From Burkholderia latens (lineage in GTDB: Bacteria; Pseudomonadota; Gammaproteobacteria; Burkholderiales; Burkholderiaceae): a stretch of 64,000 bases of DNA. The position numbers and the translations under genes were made by a program. Shown one piece after another: positions 25,404 to 35,737 of the stretch; the stretch's first letter is position 1, and each line of letters opens with the position of its first letter. The stretch lies in the NCBI RefSeq assembly GCF_001718795.1, contig NZ_CP013435.1, positions 3,162,001 to 3,226,000 of the forward strand, given 5' to 3'. The notes below the pieces were generated by a model. The model searched no databases. It saw only the letters and a list, made by a program, of their open reading frames with translations, and was not told where the DNA came from.

Positions 25404-26483
25404 TCAGTTCGCGTCGACGCGGTATCCTTGCTGGCGCAACAATTCGAGCACGCCGCGCTGGCCGCCCAAATGCAGCGCGCCGATCGCCACGAATACCGGC
25501 CGGTTCGGCGCGGCGATTGCCGTCATCCGTGCAACGAAGCGCCGGTTGCGCTCGTGCAGGATCTTGTTGTCGATCGACGCCGACAGCGCCTTCGAACGGG
25601 CAAGCCGCTCGCTCTTCGCAACCGCCCACGCGGAGATCGCGTCGGCGTCGCCAATTTGCCACAGCCGGTGCAGCGCCTTGATGTCGTCGGCGTTCTGCGC
25701 AGGGGTTTGCACCATGTCCTGCGCGAGCATCTCGCGCTGCTCGGCAAGCGTGAGCCCCGTGAACGCGCGCATCTGCTCGGCGAGCGTCTCGAGCCCGATC
25801 ACGCGGCCGCCCTTCTTCTTCAGGAACACGTTCTGCAGTTGCGCCTCGGTGCCGAACTCCGTCTGCAGGCCAGCCGACAGCGAATCGTAGGTCTCGACGA
25901 CCAGCGCGGCGAGCCACGGGCGCATCCGGCGGATCTCCGTCAGCGCAGCCGGATTGCCGCGCAGCCGCGCGGCGAGCCGCTGCCACAGCGGCTCAGGCAG
26001 CAGACGCTGCAGGCACGGGTACCGGCACACGCCGTACTTCGACACGTCGTCCTGCGATTCGAGCAGGTCGTCCGGCGACAGCTCCAGCGCGAGCGTCGGC
26101 GACGCGGCGAGCGCCGCGAGAATCGGCGGCCGGAACGGCTGGGCAGGCGGATAGTCGGACGGGTCGCCCGTATGCAGTGTGCCGAGCACGTACAGCGTGA
26201 CCTTGCCCTTCGTCGCGACATAGAACGGCATGCGCGCAGGCTGCACGCGCACCGTGCCGCGCGCGACCGTGCCGTTCGGCCCGGACGGCGCGTGAAACCC
26301 CGGCAGGCTCACGCCGGGCGGCGGGACCTGCGACGGATGGATCGGCGAACTCGCCGGCGCGCGCCCTTCGGCACGCGCGGCGTCGACCGGGACCAGCACG
26401 CTGGCGGCCACGCATGCGCCGGCCAGCGCCGCGCCCGTGACCGTGCGCACGCTCCAGCGACGTGCGTTGCGGCACGCGCGCAT
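25404..26483 (-). CDS. TraB/GumN-family protein, probably exported
   Basis: The 359-aa product, taken from the ATG at 26483, has a standard Sec signal (MRACRNARRWSVRTVTGAAL, hydrophobic core, cleavage near ARA-EG). An alternative ATG at 26549 has a strong GGAGG-like ribosome site and overlaps the end of the ATPase gene by 8 bases, but puts the signal 22 residues further in. The TraB/GumN pattern is present: strand motif LYVLGTLHTGDPSDYP near the N-terminus and the C-terminal FVAIGALHLGGQRGVLELL, each with the conserved Gly-x-x-His. The family is thought to contain erythromycin-esterase/TIKI-like metal hydrolases; the bacterial role is unclear. It is the last gene of the dpp-like operon direction. 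Confidence 0.85.
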   Translation of the reverse strand: MRACRNARRWSVRTVTGAALAGACVAASVLVPVDAARAEGRAPASSPIHPSQVPPPGVSLPGFHAPSGPNGTVARGTVRVQPARMPFYVATKGKVTLYVLGTLHTGDPSDYPPAQPFRPPILAALAASPTLALELSPDDLLESQDDVSKYGVCRYPCLQRLLPEPLWQRLAARLRGNPAALTEIRRMRPWLAALVVETYDSLSAGLQTEFGTEAQLQNVFLKKKGGRVIGLETLAEQMRAFTGLTLAEQREMLAQDMVQTPAQNADDIKALHRLWQIGDADAISAWAVAKSERLARSKALSASIDNKILHERNRRFVARMTAIAAPNRPVFVAIGALHLGGQRGVLELLRQQGYRVDAN

Positions 26484-26541
26484 CACGTGCGCGCGGCCGG
26501 CCTCCGAGCGGCGCGCGCGAGGCGCGCGCGCCGCCACACCA

Positions 26542-27554
<1,013 letters not shown>

Positions 27555-27558
<4 letters not shown>

Positions 27559-28559
27559 CGTGCGCCTCCAGTCAGGTCGAGGTTGGAAACATTGAGCGGC
27601 TTGATGCAGCGCGCGCGCATCGCATCGTTGCCGGCAACCAGCGTGTCGAGCGCCGGACGCGCCTTGCGGCAATCGTCGACGACGTACTTGCAGCGCGGCG
27701 CGAACAGGCAGCCGGACGGGCGATCATCGCGGCCCGGCACCATGCCCGGCAATGCGGCAAGGCGCCGCGCACCCTTATTGTGCTCGGGAATTGCGGCAAG
27801 CAGCGCTTCGGTGTACGGATGATGTGGTTCGCGGAAGATGTCCGGCACGCGATTGGTCTCGATGACCTCGCCCGCGTACATCACCGCGACGCGCTGCGCG
27901 ACTTCCGACACCACGGCCAGGTCGTGCGAGATCAGCACGAGCGCCATCCCGCGCTCCTTCTGGAGTTTTACCAGCAGATCCATGATCTGCGCCTGGATCG
28001 TCACGTCGAGCGCGGTGGTCGGCTCGTCCGCGATCAACAGCTTCGGATTGCATGCGACCGCCATCGCGATCATCACGCGCTGGTTCATGCCGCCCGACAT
28101 CTGGTGCGGGAACGCCGCGATGCGATTCTTCGCATCCGGAATGCCGACCTGGTCGAGCAGTTCGAGCGCGCGCCGGTGCAGCGCGTCGCCGCGCAGGCCT
28201 TCGTGCAGCTTCAGCACCTCCTTGATCTGGTAGCCGACCGTGTAGCTCGGGTTCAGGCTCGTCAGCGCGTCCTGGAACACCATCGCGATGTCCTTGCCGA
28301 CGATCGCGCGGCGCGCCTTCGGCGACGCCTTCAGCAAATCCACGCCGTTGAACGTGATCTCGTCGGCGGTCACCTTGCCCGGTGCGTCGATCAGGCCCAT
28401 CAGCGCCATCATCGTCACGCTCTTGCCCGAGCCCGATTCGCCGACGACGCCCACCACCTCGCCCGGCGCGATCGACAGGTTGATCCGGTCGACTGCGGGC
28501 AGGCCGTTGAAGTTCACCGCGAGATTGCGGATAGTCAGTAGATCTTGGCTCATGGTCAT
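27555..28559 (-). CDS. dppD: Dipeptide/oligopeptide ABC transporter ATP-binding protein (DppD type)
   Basis: This is the second ATPase of the peptide importer, 334 aa. The start at 28559 ([17 protein letters not shown]) overlaps the dppC stop; a second ATG six bases later is possible. Walker [18 protein letters not shown]-loop [12 protein letters not shown], signature [14 protein letters not shown], Walker [13 protein letters not shown] and H-loop [11 protein letters not shown] are all intact. The C-terminus carries [13 protein letters not shown] and the Cys-rich [15 protein letters not shown]. Together with DppF it forms the heterodimeric ATPase on the cytosolic face of DppBC. Confidence 0.94.
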
Positions 28560-29473
28560 GCCATCCGCTTCAGTTTGGGATCCAGCGCGTCGCGCAGCCC
28601 GTCGCCGAGCAGGTTGATCGCGAGCACCGAAATCAGGATCGACAGGCCGGGCATCGTCACGATCCACCACGCGTTGTCGATGTAGTCGCGCGCGGACGCG
28701 AGCATCGCGCCCCACTCGGCGGTCGGCGGCTGCACGCCGAGGCCGAGGAAGCCGAGCGCGGCCGCATCGAGAATGGCCGACGAGAAGCCGAGCGTCGCCT
28801 GCACGATCAGCGGCGCCGTGCAGTTCGGCAGCACTTGCGAGAACATCAGGCGCAGCGTGCCGGCGCCGGCCACGCGCGACGCCGTCACGTACTCCTTTTG
28901 CAGCTCGCCGAGCGCCGACGCGCGCGTGAGACGCACATAGGCCGGCAGCGCGACGATCGCGATCGCGAACATCGTGTTGGTGAGGCCCGGCCCGATGATC
29001 GCGACGACCGCGACTGCGAGCAGCAGCGACGGCAGCGCGAGCAGCACGTCCATGATGCGCATCACCGGCGTGTCGGCCCACTTCTGGAAGAACGCGGCGA
29101 TCAGCCCGAGCACGATGCCGGGGATCAGCGCGAGCACGACCGACACGAAGCCGATCCAGAACGACATCCGCGCGCCGAACATCAGCCGCGACAGGATGTC
29201 GCGACCCGCTTCGTCGGTGCCGAGGATGAACTGCCAGTTGCCGCCGGCGAGCCACGCGGGCGGGATTTTCACGTAGTCGCGGTACTGCTCGACCGGGCTG
29301 TGCGGCGCGATCAGCGGCGCGAAGATCGCGACCAGGATCAGCAGCAGCACGACGATGCCGGCGCCGACGGCGCCGCGGTTGCGCGAGAAGTTGGCCCAGA
29401 ACTCGCGCAGCGCGAGCGCACGGCCGCCGGCCGGCGCGGATTCGGTCGGCAGAGTATTTTGCAGATTGCTCAT
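28556..29473 (-). CDS. dppC: Dipeptide/oligopeptide ABC transporter permease (DppC type)
   Basis: This is an inner-membrane permease subunit of the peptide importer, 305 aa. It has a cytosolic N-terminus with [20 protein letters not shown] (the OppC N-terminal domain) and six predicted helices. [20 protein letters not shown] is the DppC/OppC family block. The EAA loop [20 protein letters not shown] docks the ATPase, and [19 protein letters not shown] is near the C-terminus. It overlaps dppD by four bases and begins 4 bp after the end of dppB. Confidence 0.95.
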   Translation of the reverse strand: MSNLQNTLPTESAPAGGRALALREFWANFSRNRGAVGAGIVVLLLILVAIFAPLIAPHSPVEQYRDYVKIPPAWLAGGNWQFILGTDEAGRDILSRLMFGARMSFWIGFVSVVLALIPGIVLGLIAAFFQKWADTPVMRIMDVLLALPSLLLAVAVVAIIGPGLTNTMFAIAIVALPAYVRLTRASALGELQKEYVTASRVAGAGTLRLMFSQVLPNCTAPLIVQATLGFSSAILDAAALGFLGLGVQPPTAEWGAMLASARDYIDNAWWIVTMPGLSILISVLAINLLGDGLRDALDPKLKRMA

Positions 29474-29477
29474 GGCA

Positions 29478-30488
29478 TTACCTCGTGTGGCGGATGCGCG
29501 GATTCAGCACGCCGTACAGCAGGTCGACGACCAGGTTCACGACGATCACGAGCGTCGCGATCAGCAGGATGCCGCCCTGGACGACCGGATAGTCGCGGCG
29601 GCCGATCGCATCGATCAGCCACTTGCCGACGCCGGGCCACGAAAAGAGCGTCTCGGTCAGCACGGCGCCAGCAAGCAGCGTGCCGATCTGCAGGCCGATC
29701 ACGGTGACGACCGGAATCAGCGCGTTGCGCAGCGCATGCACGACGACCACGCGCGCGGGCGACAGCCCCTTCGCGCGGGCTGTGCGGATGTAATCCTCGC
29801 GCAGCACTTCGAGCATCGACGAGCGCGTCATCCGCGCGATCACCGCGAGCGGGATCGTGCCGAGCACGATCGATGGCAGGATCAGGTGGCTGACCGCGGA
29901 CTTGAACGAGCCTTCGTCCGGCGCAAGCAGCGCGTCGATCAGCATGAAGCCGGTCGGATGCGGGAAGTCGTATTCGACGGCGATGCGGCCCGACACGGGC
30001 GTCCAGCCGAGATACGACGAAAACACCATGATGAGAATGAGCCCCCACCAGAAGATCGGCATCGAATAGCCGGTGAGCGCGGTGCCCATCACGCCGTGAT
30101 CGACGACCGAGCCGCGCCGCAACGCGGCGATCACGCCGGCCGGCAGGCCTACGACGAGCGCGAACACGAGTGCGCACAGCGACAGTTCGACGGTCGCCGG
30201 GAAGCGCGCGAAGAACTCGCCCGCGACGCTGGTGTTGGTGATGATCGACATGCCGAGGTCGCCATGCAGCGCCCGGCCGATGTAGTGCAGATACTGCACG
30301 GGCAGCGGCTGGTCGAGCCCGAGGCGTTTCATGGCCTCAGCATGCATCGCCGGATCGACGCCGCGCTCGCCCATCATCACTTCGATGGGATCGCCCGGTA
30401 TCAGGTGAATCAGCGCAAACGCCAGGATGGTGATGCCGATGAAAGTCGGAATCACCATGCCCACGCGGCGCAACACGAATGTAAACAT
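29478..30488 (-). CDS. dppB: Dipeptide/oligopeptide ABC transporter permease (DppB type)
   Basis: This is an inner-membrane permease subunit, 336 aa. The N-terminus MFTFVLRRVGMVIPTFIGIT contains the first helix. AFALIHLIPGDPIEVMMGER is the conserved periplasmic start of the family, and RMTRSSMLEVLREDYIRTAR plus AKGLSPARVVVVHALRNALI forms the EAA loop. The C-terminal VVNLVVDLLYGVLNPRIRH is diagnostic for DppB/OppB. It follows dppA after about 118 bp that contains a stem-loop, and is nearly contiguous with dppC. Confidence 0.95.
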   Translation of the reverse strand: MFTFVLRRVGMVIPTFIGITILAFALIHLIPGDPIEVMMGERGVDPAMHAEAMKRLGLDQPLPVQYLHYIGRALHGDLGMSIITNTSVAGEFFARFPATVELSLCALVFALVVGLPAGVIAALRRGSVVDHGVMGTALTGYSMPIFWWGLILIMVFSSYLGWTPVSGRIAVEYDFPHPTGFMLIDALLAPDEGSFKSAVSHLILPSIVLGTIPLAVIARMTRSSMLEVLREDYIRTARAKGLSPARVVVVHALRNALIPVVTVIGLQIGTLLAGAVLTETLFSWPGVGKWLIDAIGRRDYPVVQGGILLIATLVIVVNLVVDLLYGVLNPRIRHTR

Positions 30489-30523
30489 GATGCGTCTCGT
30501 ATTTTCTTGTGGGAAATGTGCGA

Positions 30524-30558
30524 CCGGCGACGAGGAGCTTTTGGCCCCTCGCCGCCGG
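30524..30558. promoter_or_regulatory. Stem-loop between dppA and dppB
   Basis: CCGGCGACGAGG (30524-30535) pairs with CCTCGCCGCCGG (30547-30558) with one mismatch around an 11-base loop. There is no T-run on the minus strand. Such hairpins after the binding-protein gene often protect its mRNA or partially end transcription, keeping dppA above dppBCDF; that role is inferred. Confidence 0.5.
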
Positions 30559-30606
30559 ATGAGTTCAAGCCGGTCTTCTCGATGACGACAGCTTAGGTCA
30601 GGCCGG

Positions 30607-32235
30607 TTACTTCACGCTGACACCGTCGAAACGCGCGTAGCCGAGCGGTTCGATCCGCATGTCGACCACGTTCTTGCGTACCGGCTGGTAGACCGTCGAG
30701 TTCGCGATCGGCGAGAACGGCAGCTGCTGCGCGAAGATCTGCTGCGCCTGCGTGTAGATCTTCGTGCGTGCGTCCTGGCCCGTCGTCGTGCGGCCCTTCT
30801 GGACCAGATCGTCGAACGGCTTGTAGCACCAGTGCGAGAAGTTGTTGCCCTTGATCGCCTCGCAGCCGAGCAGCGTACCGAGCCAGTTGTCCGGGTCGCC
30901 GTTGTCGCCCGTCCAGCCGATCAGCATCGTGTCCTGCTCGCCCGTGTGCGCGCGCTTGATGTACTCGCCCCATTCATACGTGACGATCTTCGCCTTCACG
31001 CCGATCTTCGCCCAGTCCGCCTGGATCATCTCCGCCATCAGGCGCGCGTTCGGGTTGTATGCGCGCTGCACCGGCATCGCCCACAGCGTGATGTCGAAAC
31101 CGTTCGGATAACCGGCCTTCGCGAGCAGCGCCTTCGCCTTCGCGGTGTCGTACGCGGCCATCTTCAGGTTCTTGTCGTACGACCATTGGGTCGGCGGCAT
31201 CGGCGCGCTCGCAGCCTGGCCCGCGCCCTGATACACGGATTCGAGGATCGCCTTCTTGTTGATCGCCATGTCGAGCGCCTGGCGCACTTCGAGCTTGTCG
31301 ACCGGCTTGTGCTCGACGTTGTACGCGAGGTAGCCGAGGTTGAAGCCCGGCTGCGACGGCATGTCGATGTTCGAATCGGCCTTCAGCGTCGCGATGTCGG
31401 CCGGACGCGGATAGCTCATCACCTGGCATTCGTTGCGCTTGATCTTCTGCACGCGCACGCCCGGATCCGGCGTGATCGAGAAGATCAGCTTCGAGATCTT
31501 CACTGCGCCCTTCTTCCAGTAATCAGGATTCCCGTCGAACCGGATCGTCGCGTCCTTCGTGTAGCTGCGGAAGATGAACGGGCCCGTGCCGACCGGCTTC
31601 TGATTGATGTCGGCGGCCTTGCCGGCCTTCATCAGCTGATCCGCGTATTCGGCCGACAGGATCGACGCGAATTCCATCGCCATGTTCTGGATGAACGGCG
31701 CGTTCGGCTGGGACAGCGTGAACTTCACGGTGTACGGATCGACCTTCTCGACCTTCGTGATCAGCTTGTCGAGGCCCATGTCGGTGAAGTACGGGAACGA
31801 TACCGGGTATGCCTTGCGGAACGGCTGGTTCGGGTCGAGCATGCGCTCGAACGAGAACACGACGTCGTCCGCGTTGAATTCGCGCGTCGGCTTGAAGAAA
31901 TCGGTCGTGTGGAACTTGACGCCGTGGCGCAGGTGGAACGTGTACTCCTTGCCGTCGGACGATACGTCCCATTTCTCGGCGAGGCCCGGTTCGACCTTGG
32001 TGCCGCCGCGCTCGAATTCGACGAGGCGGTTATAGACGGTGAACGTGGCGGCGGTGAAATCGACGCCGGTCGTGAATTGCGCGGAATCGAAACCCGCCGG
32101 GCTGCCTTCTGAGCAGTAGACGAGCGTTTTGTTCGGAATCTGTGCGAATGCAGAGCCCGCGACGCCGAGCGATGCCGCTGCCACGCCTGCAATGGCGGTA
32201 ACACGCAGGGTGTGCAACAGACGGTTGTATTCCAT
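30607..32235 (-). CDS. dppA: Periplasmic peptide-binding protein (DppA type)
   Basis: This is the substrate-binding component of the peptide importer, an SBP_bac_5 protein of 542 aa. The start at 32235 has a textbook GGAGGAAAC before the ATG. It has a Sec signal peptide (residues 1-31, cleavage GSAFA-QIPNK). Family blocks are LVYCSEGSPAGFDSAQFTTG, PGLAEKWDVSSDGKEYTFHL and PVGTGPFIFRSY; WTGDNGDPDNWLGTLLGCEA matches the DppA C-terminal lobe. It resembles E. coli DppA (dipeptides, and in some bacteria haem or 5-aminolevulinate). It is first in the operon dppA-B-C-D-F. Confidence 0.94.
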   Translation of the reverse strand: MEYNRLLHTLRVTAIAGVAAASLGVAGSAFAQIPNKTLVYCSEGSPAGFDSAQFTTGVDFTAATFTVYNRLVEFERGGTKVEPGLAEKWDVSSDGKEYTFHLRHGVKFHTTDFFKPTREFNADDVVFSFERMLDPNQPFRKAYPVSFPYFTDMGLDKLITKVEKVDPYTVKFTLSQPNAPFIQNMAMEFASILSAEYADQLMKAGKAADINQKPVGTGPFIFRSYTKDATIRFDGNPDYWKKGAVKISKLIFSITPDPGVRVQKIKRNECQVMSYPRPADIATLKADSNIDMPSQPGFNLGYLAYNVEHKPVDKLEVRQALDMAINKKAILESVYQGAGQAASAPMPPTQWSYDKNLKMAAYDTAKAKALLAKAGYPNGFDITLWAMPVQRAYNPNARLMAEMIQADWAKIGVKAKIVTYEWGEYIKRAHTGEQDTMLIGWTGDNGDPDNWLGTLLGCEAIKGNNFSHWCYKPFDDLVQKGRTTTGQDARTKIYTQAQQIFAQQLPFSPIANSTVYQPVRKNVVDMRIEPLGYARFDGVSVK

Positions 32236-32568
32236 GTTTCCTCCAGGTCTCCAGATCGGAACCGGTCCCGCAGGGGGCCGGGGTACGCGGATATTACTTG
32301 AGCTAGCGATTTTGCAACAAGCTGGAGAAAAAACTCTTCTACATGCATTCACGCGGGTTTCTGCCGATGTCTCGCGCACGCAAAAGGTGCGGGTGGACGC
32401 GGGCGCAGCCATTCCGTTCATCCCGCGCATGTTTCCTTCGACAACTAAACAATTTCCGCGCGCACGCGAACGCGCGTCACGCGGGTTGACCGCGGATTTT
32501 CCGGGGATTCGCGTGCATCGTTACGTTTTCTGAAACGATGCATCGCATGCAATACCGAGCGCAGTCGG
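32236..32568. other. Intergenic region upstream of dppA
   Basis: This 333-bp gap lies between the MHS transporter gene's stop and the dppA start. Apart from the candidate promoter at 32291-32320 I see no gene, repeat or clear terminator. Confidence 0.4.
32291..32320 (-). promoter_or_regulatory. Candidate sigma-70 promoter of dppA
   Basis: On the minus strand TTGTTG (32320-32315) and TAATAT (32296-32291) are 18 bases apart, with four and five matches to the -35 and -10 hexamers. The -10 lies 56 bases before the dppA start. This is the only AT-rich patch in the gap. Confidence 0.45.
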
Positions 32569-33876
32569 TCAGGCCGGCGCGTCGAGATCCGCGCTGCGCG
32601 CCGGCACGAACGCGACCGCGACGATCGACAGCGCGAGCCCCGCCATCACGTAATAGGTCGGCGCGAGCGGCGTGCCCGTCGCCTTGATCAGCCACGTGAC
32701 GATGAACTGGCCGAAGCCGCCGAACAGCATCACCGCGACGTTGTACGCGATCGACAGCCCGGTCGAGCGCACGTTGGCCGGAAACAGCTCGGCGATCATC
32801 GCGCCGAACGGCCCGTAATAGCCGGCGAGCGTCACCGACAGGATGGCCTGCACCGCGATCAGCCGGCCGATGCTCGGCGCCGCGTCGAGCCATGCGAACA
32901 GCGGATACATCAGCGCGAGCGTCAGCACGAGCGACCACAGCGACAGCCCCTTGCGGCCGATGCGGTCCGACCATGCGCCCGCGACCGGCGACAGCACCAT
33001 CAGCAGCAGGTTGCCGACGATCACCGCATAGAACGACTCCGCATACGGCAGCTTCAGCTGCTTCACCGCGAAGGTCGGCAGATAGCTGATCAGCACGTAG
33101 ATGGTCACCGTCAACGCAATCACCGAGCCGAGTCCGCACAGCACCTCGCGCGGGTGGCGCGTGAACACTTCGCCGAGCGTCGCACGCCGCCCGCTTTGCT
33201 GCGCATGGAGAAATGCTTCGGAATCCGCGAGATGACGGCGGATGTAGAACCCGATCGGGCCGATCACGAGCCCGAGGATGAACGGCACGCGCCAGCCCCA
33301 GCTGCGCAGTGCGTCGGGCGACAGCCCGCGCGTGACGGCTGCGCCGACCAGCGCGCCGATCAGCAGCGCGGCGGCCTGGCTCGCCATCTGCCAGCTGCCG
33401 TAAAAGCCGCGTTTCGAGAACGGCGCGGCTTCGATCAACAACGCGGTCGCGCTGCCGAATTCACCGCCGGCGGAGAAGCCTTGCAGCAGGCGTCCGAGCA
33501 CGATCAGCAGCGGACCGCCGATGCCGATCGCCGCGTACGGCGGTGCGATCGCGAGCAGGAAGATGCCGGCCGTCATCAGCAGGATCACGAGCGAAAGCGC
33601 GGCCTTGCGGCCCGCGCGGTCCGCATAGAGGCCGAACACGATGCCGCCGATCGGGCGCATGAAGAACGCGACGCCAAACGTCGCGGTGGTGAGCAGCAGC
33701 GACGAGTATTCGCTGGACGTCGGAAAGAACAGCTCGGCGATCACGACCGTCATGAAGCCGAACACCGTGAAGTCGTACCACTCGAGCGCGTTGCCGATCA
33801 CGGCCGCCGCCACCGCGCGCCGGTTCAGCGCACGCTCGGGCCGCACCGTTTTCGTTGAGTTCGCAATCGTCGCCAT
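32569..33876 (-). CDS. MFS transporter of the metabolite:H+ symporter (MHS) family
   Basis: This is an inner-membrane proton symporter of 435 aa with twelve predicted helices. The N-terminal signature VIGNALEWYDFTVFGFMTVV (about residues 26-45) is characteristic of the MHS group that includes ProP, ShiA and citrate/alpha-ketoglutarate permeases. MFS motif A occurs as GLYADRAGRKAALSL after helix 2 and again as GAWSDRIGRKGLSLW in the second half. RLLQGFSAGGEFGSATALL covers helix 4. The substrate is probably an organic acid or betaine-like compound but cannot be fixed. No functional partner is adjacent. Confidence 0.92.
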   Translation of the reverse strand: MATIANSTKTVRPERALNRRAVAAAVIGNALEWYDFTVFGFMTVVIAELFFPTSSEYSSLLLTTATFGVAFFMRPIGGIVFGLYADRAGRKAALSLVILLMTAGIFLLAIAPPYAAIGIGGPLLIVLGRLLQGFSAGGEFGSATALLIEAAPFSKRGFYGSWQMASQAAALLIGALVGAAVTRGLSPDALRSWGWRVPFILGLVIGPIGFYIRRHLADSEAFLHAQQSGRRATLGEVFTRHPREVLCGLGSVIALTVTIYVLISYLPTFAVKQLKLPYAESFYAVIVGNLLLMVLSPVAGAWSDRIGRKGLSLWSLVLTLALMYPLFAWLDAAPSIGRLIAVQAILSVTLAGYYGPFGAMIAELFPANVRSTGLSIAYNVAVMLFGGFGQFIVTWLIKATGTPLAPTYYVMAGLALSIVAVAFVPARSADLDAPA

Positions 33877-33985
33877 GCGTGCCTCGTCCTCGTAAGTTCG
33901 CCGTGTCGGCCGGTGCGGCGCGCAAAGTGGCCGCGGCGCGCTGGTGTGCAGCGAGTGTAGAAAGCGACGGAACCGATTTCAAGCA

Positions 33986-34019
33986 TAAAAAACGCCCGCC
34001 ATCGTCCGATGGCGGGCGT
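33986..34019 (-). terminator. Rho-independent terminator of the HiPIP gene
   Basis: A perfect 12-bp stem (ACGCCCGCCATC / GATGGCGGGCGT, loop GTCC; 33992-34019) is followed on the minus strand by a T-run (33991-33987). It lies 49 bp after the HiPIP stop. Confidence 0.85.
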
Positions 34020-34067
34020 TGTGCGGTTTTCGCCACATTGCGGCATTGCACGATGCCGCGACGGGCA

Positions 34068-34379
34068 TCAGCCCATTTTCGAGAACGCGCTGCACCAGCC
34101 CTTCGCCGACACCTGCTTGCCGGGGAACGCGCCGCACGGGCCCGAAGCCGAGCCCTTCTTGCCCTGGTACAGCATGCAGGCCGCGCAATCCTGGCCCGCT
34201 GCGTATTTCGGATACTTCGTCTTGTCGACCTTCGTCGCATCGGCCTTGTAGCCGAGCGCCACGGCGGTCGGATCGGTTTCCGACAGCATCGGCGCATCGG
34301 CCAGCGCTTCGCGCGACAACGCCAGCGCGGACACCGCGCCAATGCTCGTGATCAGGAAACTCCGACGGGTTGCTTTCAT
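34068..34379 (-). CDS. High-potential iron-sulfur protein (HiPIP)
   Basis: This is a periplasmic 4Fe-4S electron carrier. The 103-aa precursor starts MKATRRSFLITSIG, a twin-arginine (Tat) signal with R5-R6, expected for a cofactor-loaded protein, with cleavage near ALA-DAP. The mature part has the four cluster ligands in HiPIP spacing: Cys65 and Cys68 (QDCAACMLYQG), Cys82 (GPCGAFPG) and Cys96 (GWCSAFS). In beta-proteobacteria such proteins donate electrons to terminal oxidases or other respiratory enzymes; the partner here is unknown. It is monocistronic, with its own terminator. Confidence 0.95.
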   Translation of the reverse strand: MKATRRSFLITSIGAVSALALSREALADAPMLSETDPTAVALGYKADATKVDKTKYPKYAAGQDCAACMLYQGKKGSASGPCGAFPGKQVSAKGWCSAFSKMG

Positions 34380-34524
34380 GGGGACTCGCTCCAACGTTAT
34401 CGGTTTGAAAGCCGTTCTGGCGACGGCGCTCAACAGAATAACCGCCAAGCGCACGAATGTGCGCGCCGAAATGCCGGAGATAAGGGAATTCACACGGCGG
34501 GCCCGCACGCGCGGGCCGACGCCG

Positions 34525-35634
34525 TCACGCGCGGGACGTCATGTCGCCGACGCGCTGCGCGAGCGCGAGCGATGCGGTCAGCCCCGGCGACTCGATCCCG
34601 AACAGGTTCACGAGCCCGCGCACGCCGTGCTGCGCGGCGCCTTGCACGATGAAGTCGGCCGGCGGCTCGCCGGGCCCTGCGAGCTTCGGCCGGATGCCGG
34701 CGTACGCCGGCTGCAGCGCGCCGTCGGGCAACGCAGGCCAATACGCGCGGATCGATGCATAGAACGCCGGCGCGCGCGCCGGATCGACTTCGTAACGCAG
34801 CGCATCGACCCATTCGACGTCCGGCCCGAAGCGCGCCTGCCCGCCGAGATCGAACGTCAGGTGCACGCCGAGCCCGGCCCGGTCGGGCATCGGATAGACC
34901 AGATGCGAGAACGGCGCACGTCCCGACAGACTGAAATAGTTGCCGCGCGCGAGATAGAGCGGGGGTACCCAGCGCGAGTCGAGGCCGCGCGTGCGGCGGG
35001 CGAGCGCCTGCGCACCGAGACCCGCGCTGTTGATCACGCAGGCGGCTTCGATCTCGGTCGGCGCATCGCCGCCCGTGCGCACGACGAAGCGGCCGCCGCG
35101 CAGCACGTCGATCGATTCGACCGGGGACTTCAGCGCACACATCGCGCCGTGGCGCTCGGCTTCGCCGAGCAGCGCGAGCATCAACTGGTGGCTGTCGACG
35201 ATGCCGGTGCTCGGCGAGAACAGAGCCTCGACGCATTCGAGCGCCGGCTCGAGCGTCTGCGCCTCGGTGCGCGTGAGCGGCATCAGGTCCAGCACGCCGT
35301 TTTCCGCCGCGCGCGCGGCGATCGCCTTCAACTGCTTCACCTGCGCGGCGCTCGTCGCGACGAGCAGCTTGCCCACGCGCCGATGCGGCACGTGGTGCGT
35401 GTCGCAGAATTCGTACAGAAGATCGCGCCCGTGCACGCACGACGTCGCCTTCAGCGAGCCGCGCGGATAGTACAACCCCGCGTGAATCACCTCGCTGTTG
35501 CGCGAGCTCGTGCCCGTGCCGATCGCGTCGGCCGCATCGAGCACGATCGTCTCGCGCCCGCGCAGCGAGAGTTCGCGTGCGATCGCCAGACCGACGACGC
35601 CCGCGCCGATCACCACACAATCCGTCTGCTCCAT
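34525..35634 (-). CDS. FAD-dependent oxidoreductase, L-2-hydroxyglutarate oxidase-like
   Basis: This DAO-family flavoprotein has 369 aa. The N-terminal Rossmann FAD motif is [20 protein letters not shown] (6-25), followed by [20 protein letters not shown] and [13 protein letters not shown], a block specific to the LhgO/L2HGDH group. Other matching regions are [29 protein letters not shown] and the C-terminal [19 protein letters not shown], which closes the FAD site. The likely reaction is oxidation of L-2-hydroxyglutarate (or a similar 2-hydroxy acid) to the 2-oxo acid. No operon partner is seen. Confidence 0.9.
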   Translation of the reverse strand: MEQTDCVVIGAGVVGLAIARELSLRGRETIVLDAADAIGTGTSSRNSEVIHAGLYYPRGSLKATSCVHGRDLLYEFCDTHHVPHRRVGKLLVATSAAQVKQLKAIAARAAENGVLDLMPLTRTEAQTLEPALECVEALFSPSTGIVDSHQLMLALLGEAERHGAMCALKSPVESIDVLRGGRFVVRTGGDAPTEIEAACVINSAGLGAQALARRTRGLDSRWVPPLYLARGNYFSLSGRAPFSHLVYPMPDRAGLGVHLTFDLGGQARFGPDVEWVDALRYEVDPARAPAFYASIRAYWPALPDGALQPAYAGIRPKLAGPGEPPADFIVQGAAQHGVRGLVNLFGIESPGLTASLALAQRVGDMTSRA

Positions 35635-35737
35635 AGCGTTACGTATCGCTCACGCATCGAGGGGAGAGATTGGAATTGTACGTCCCGGTTCGCCCGCCTG
35701 CCGATGCACGCGCATCCATGTATACGCGCGCCGCGGC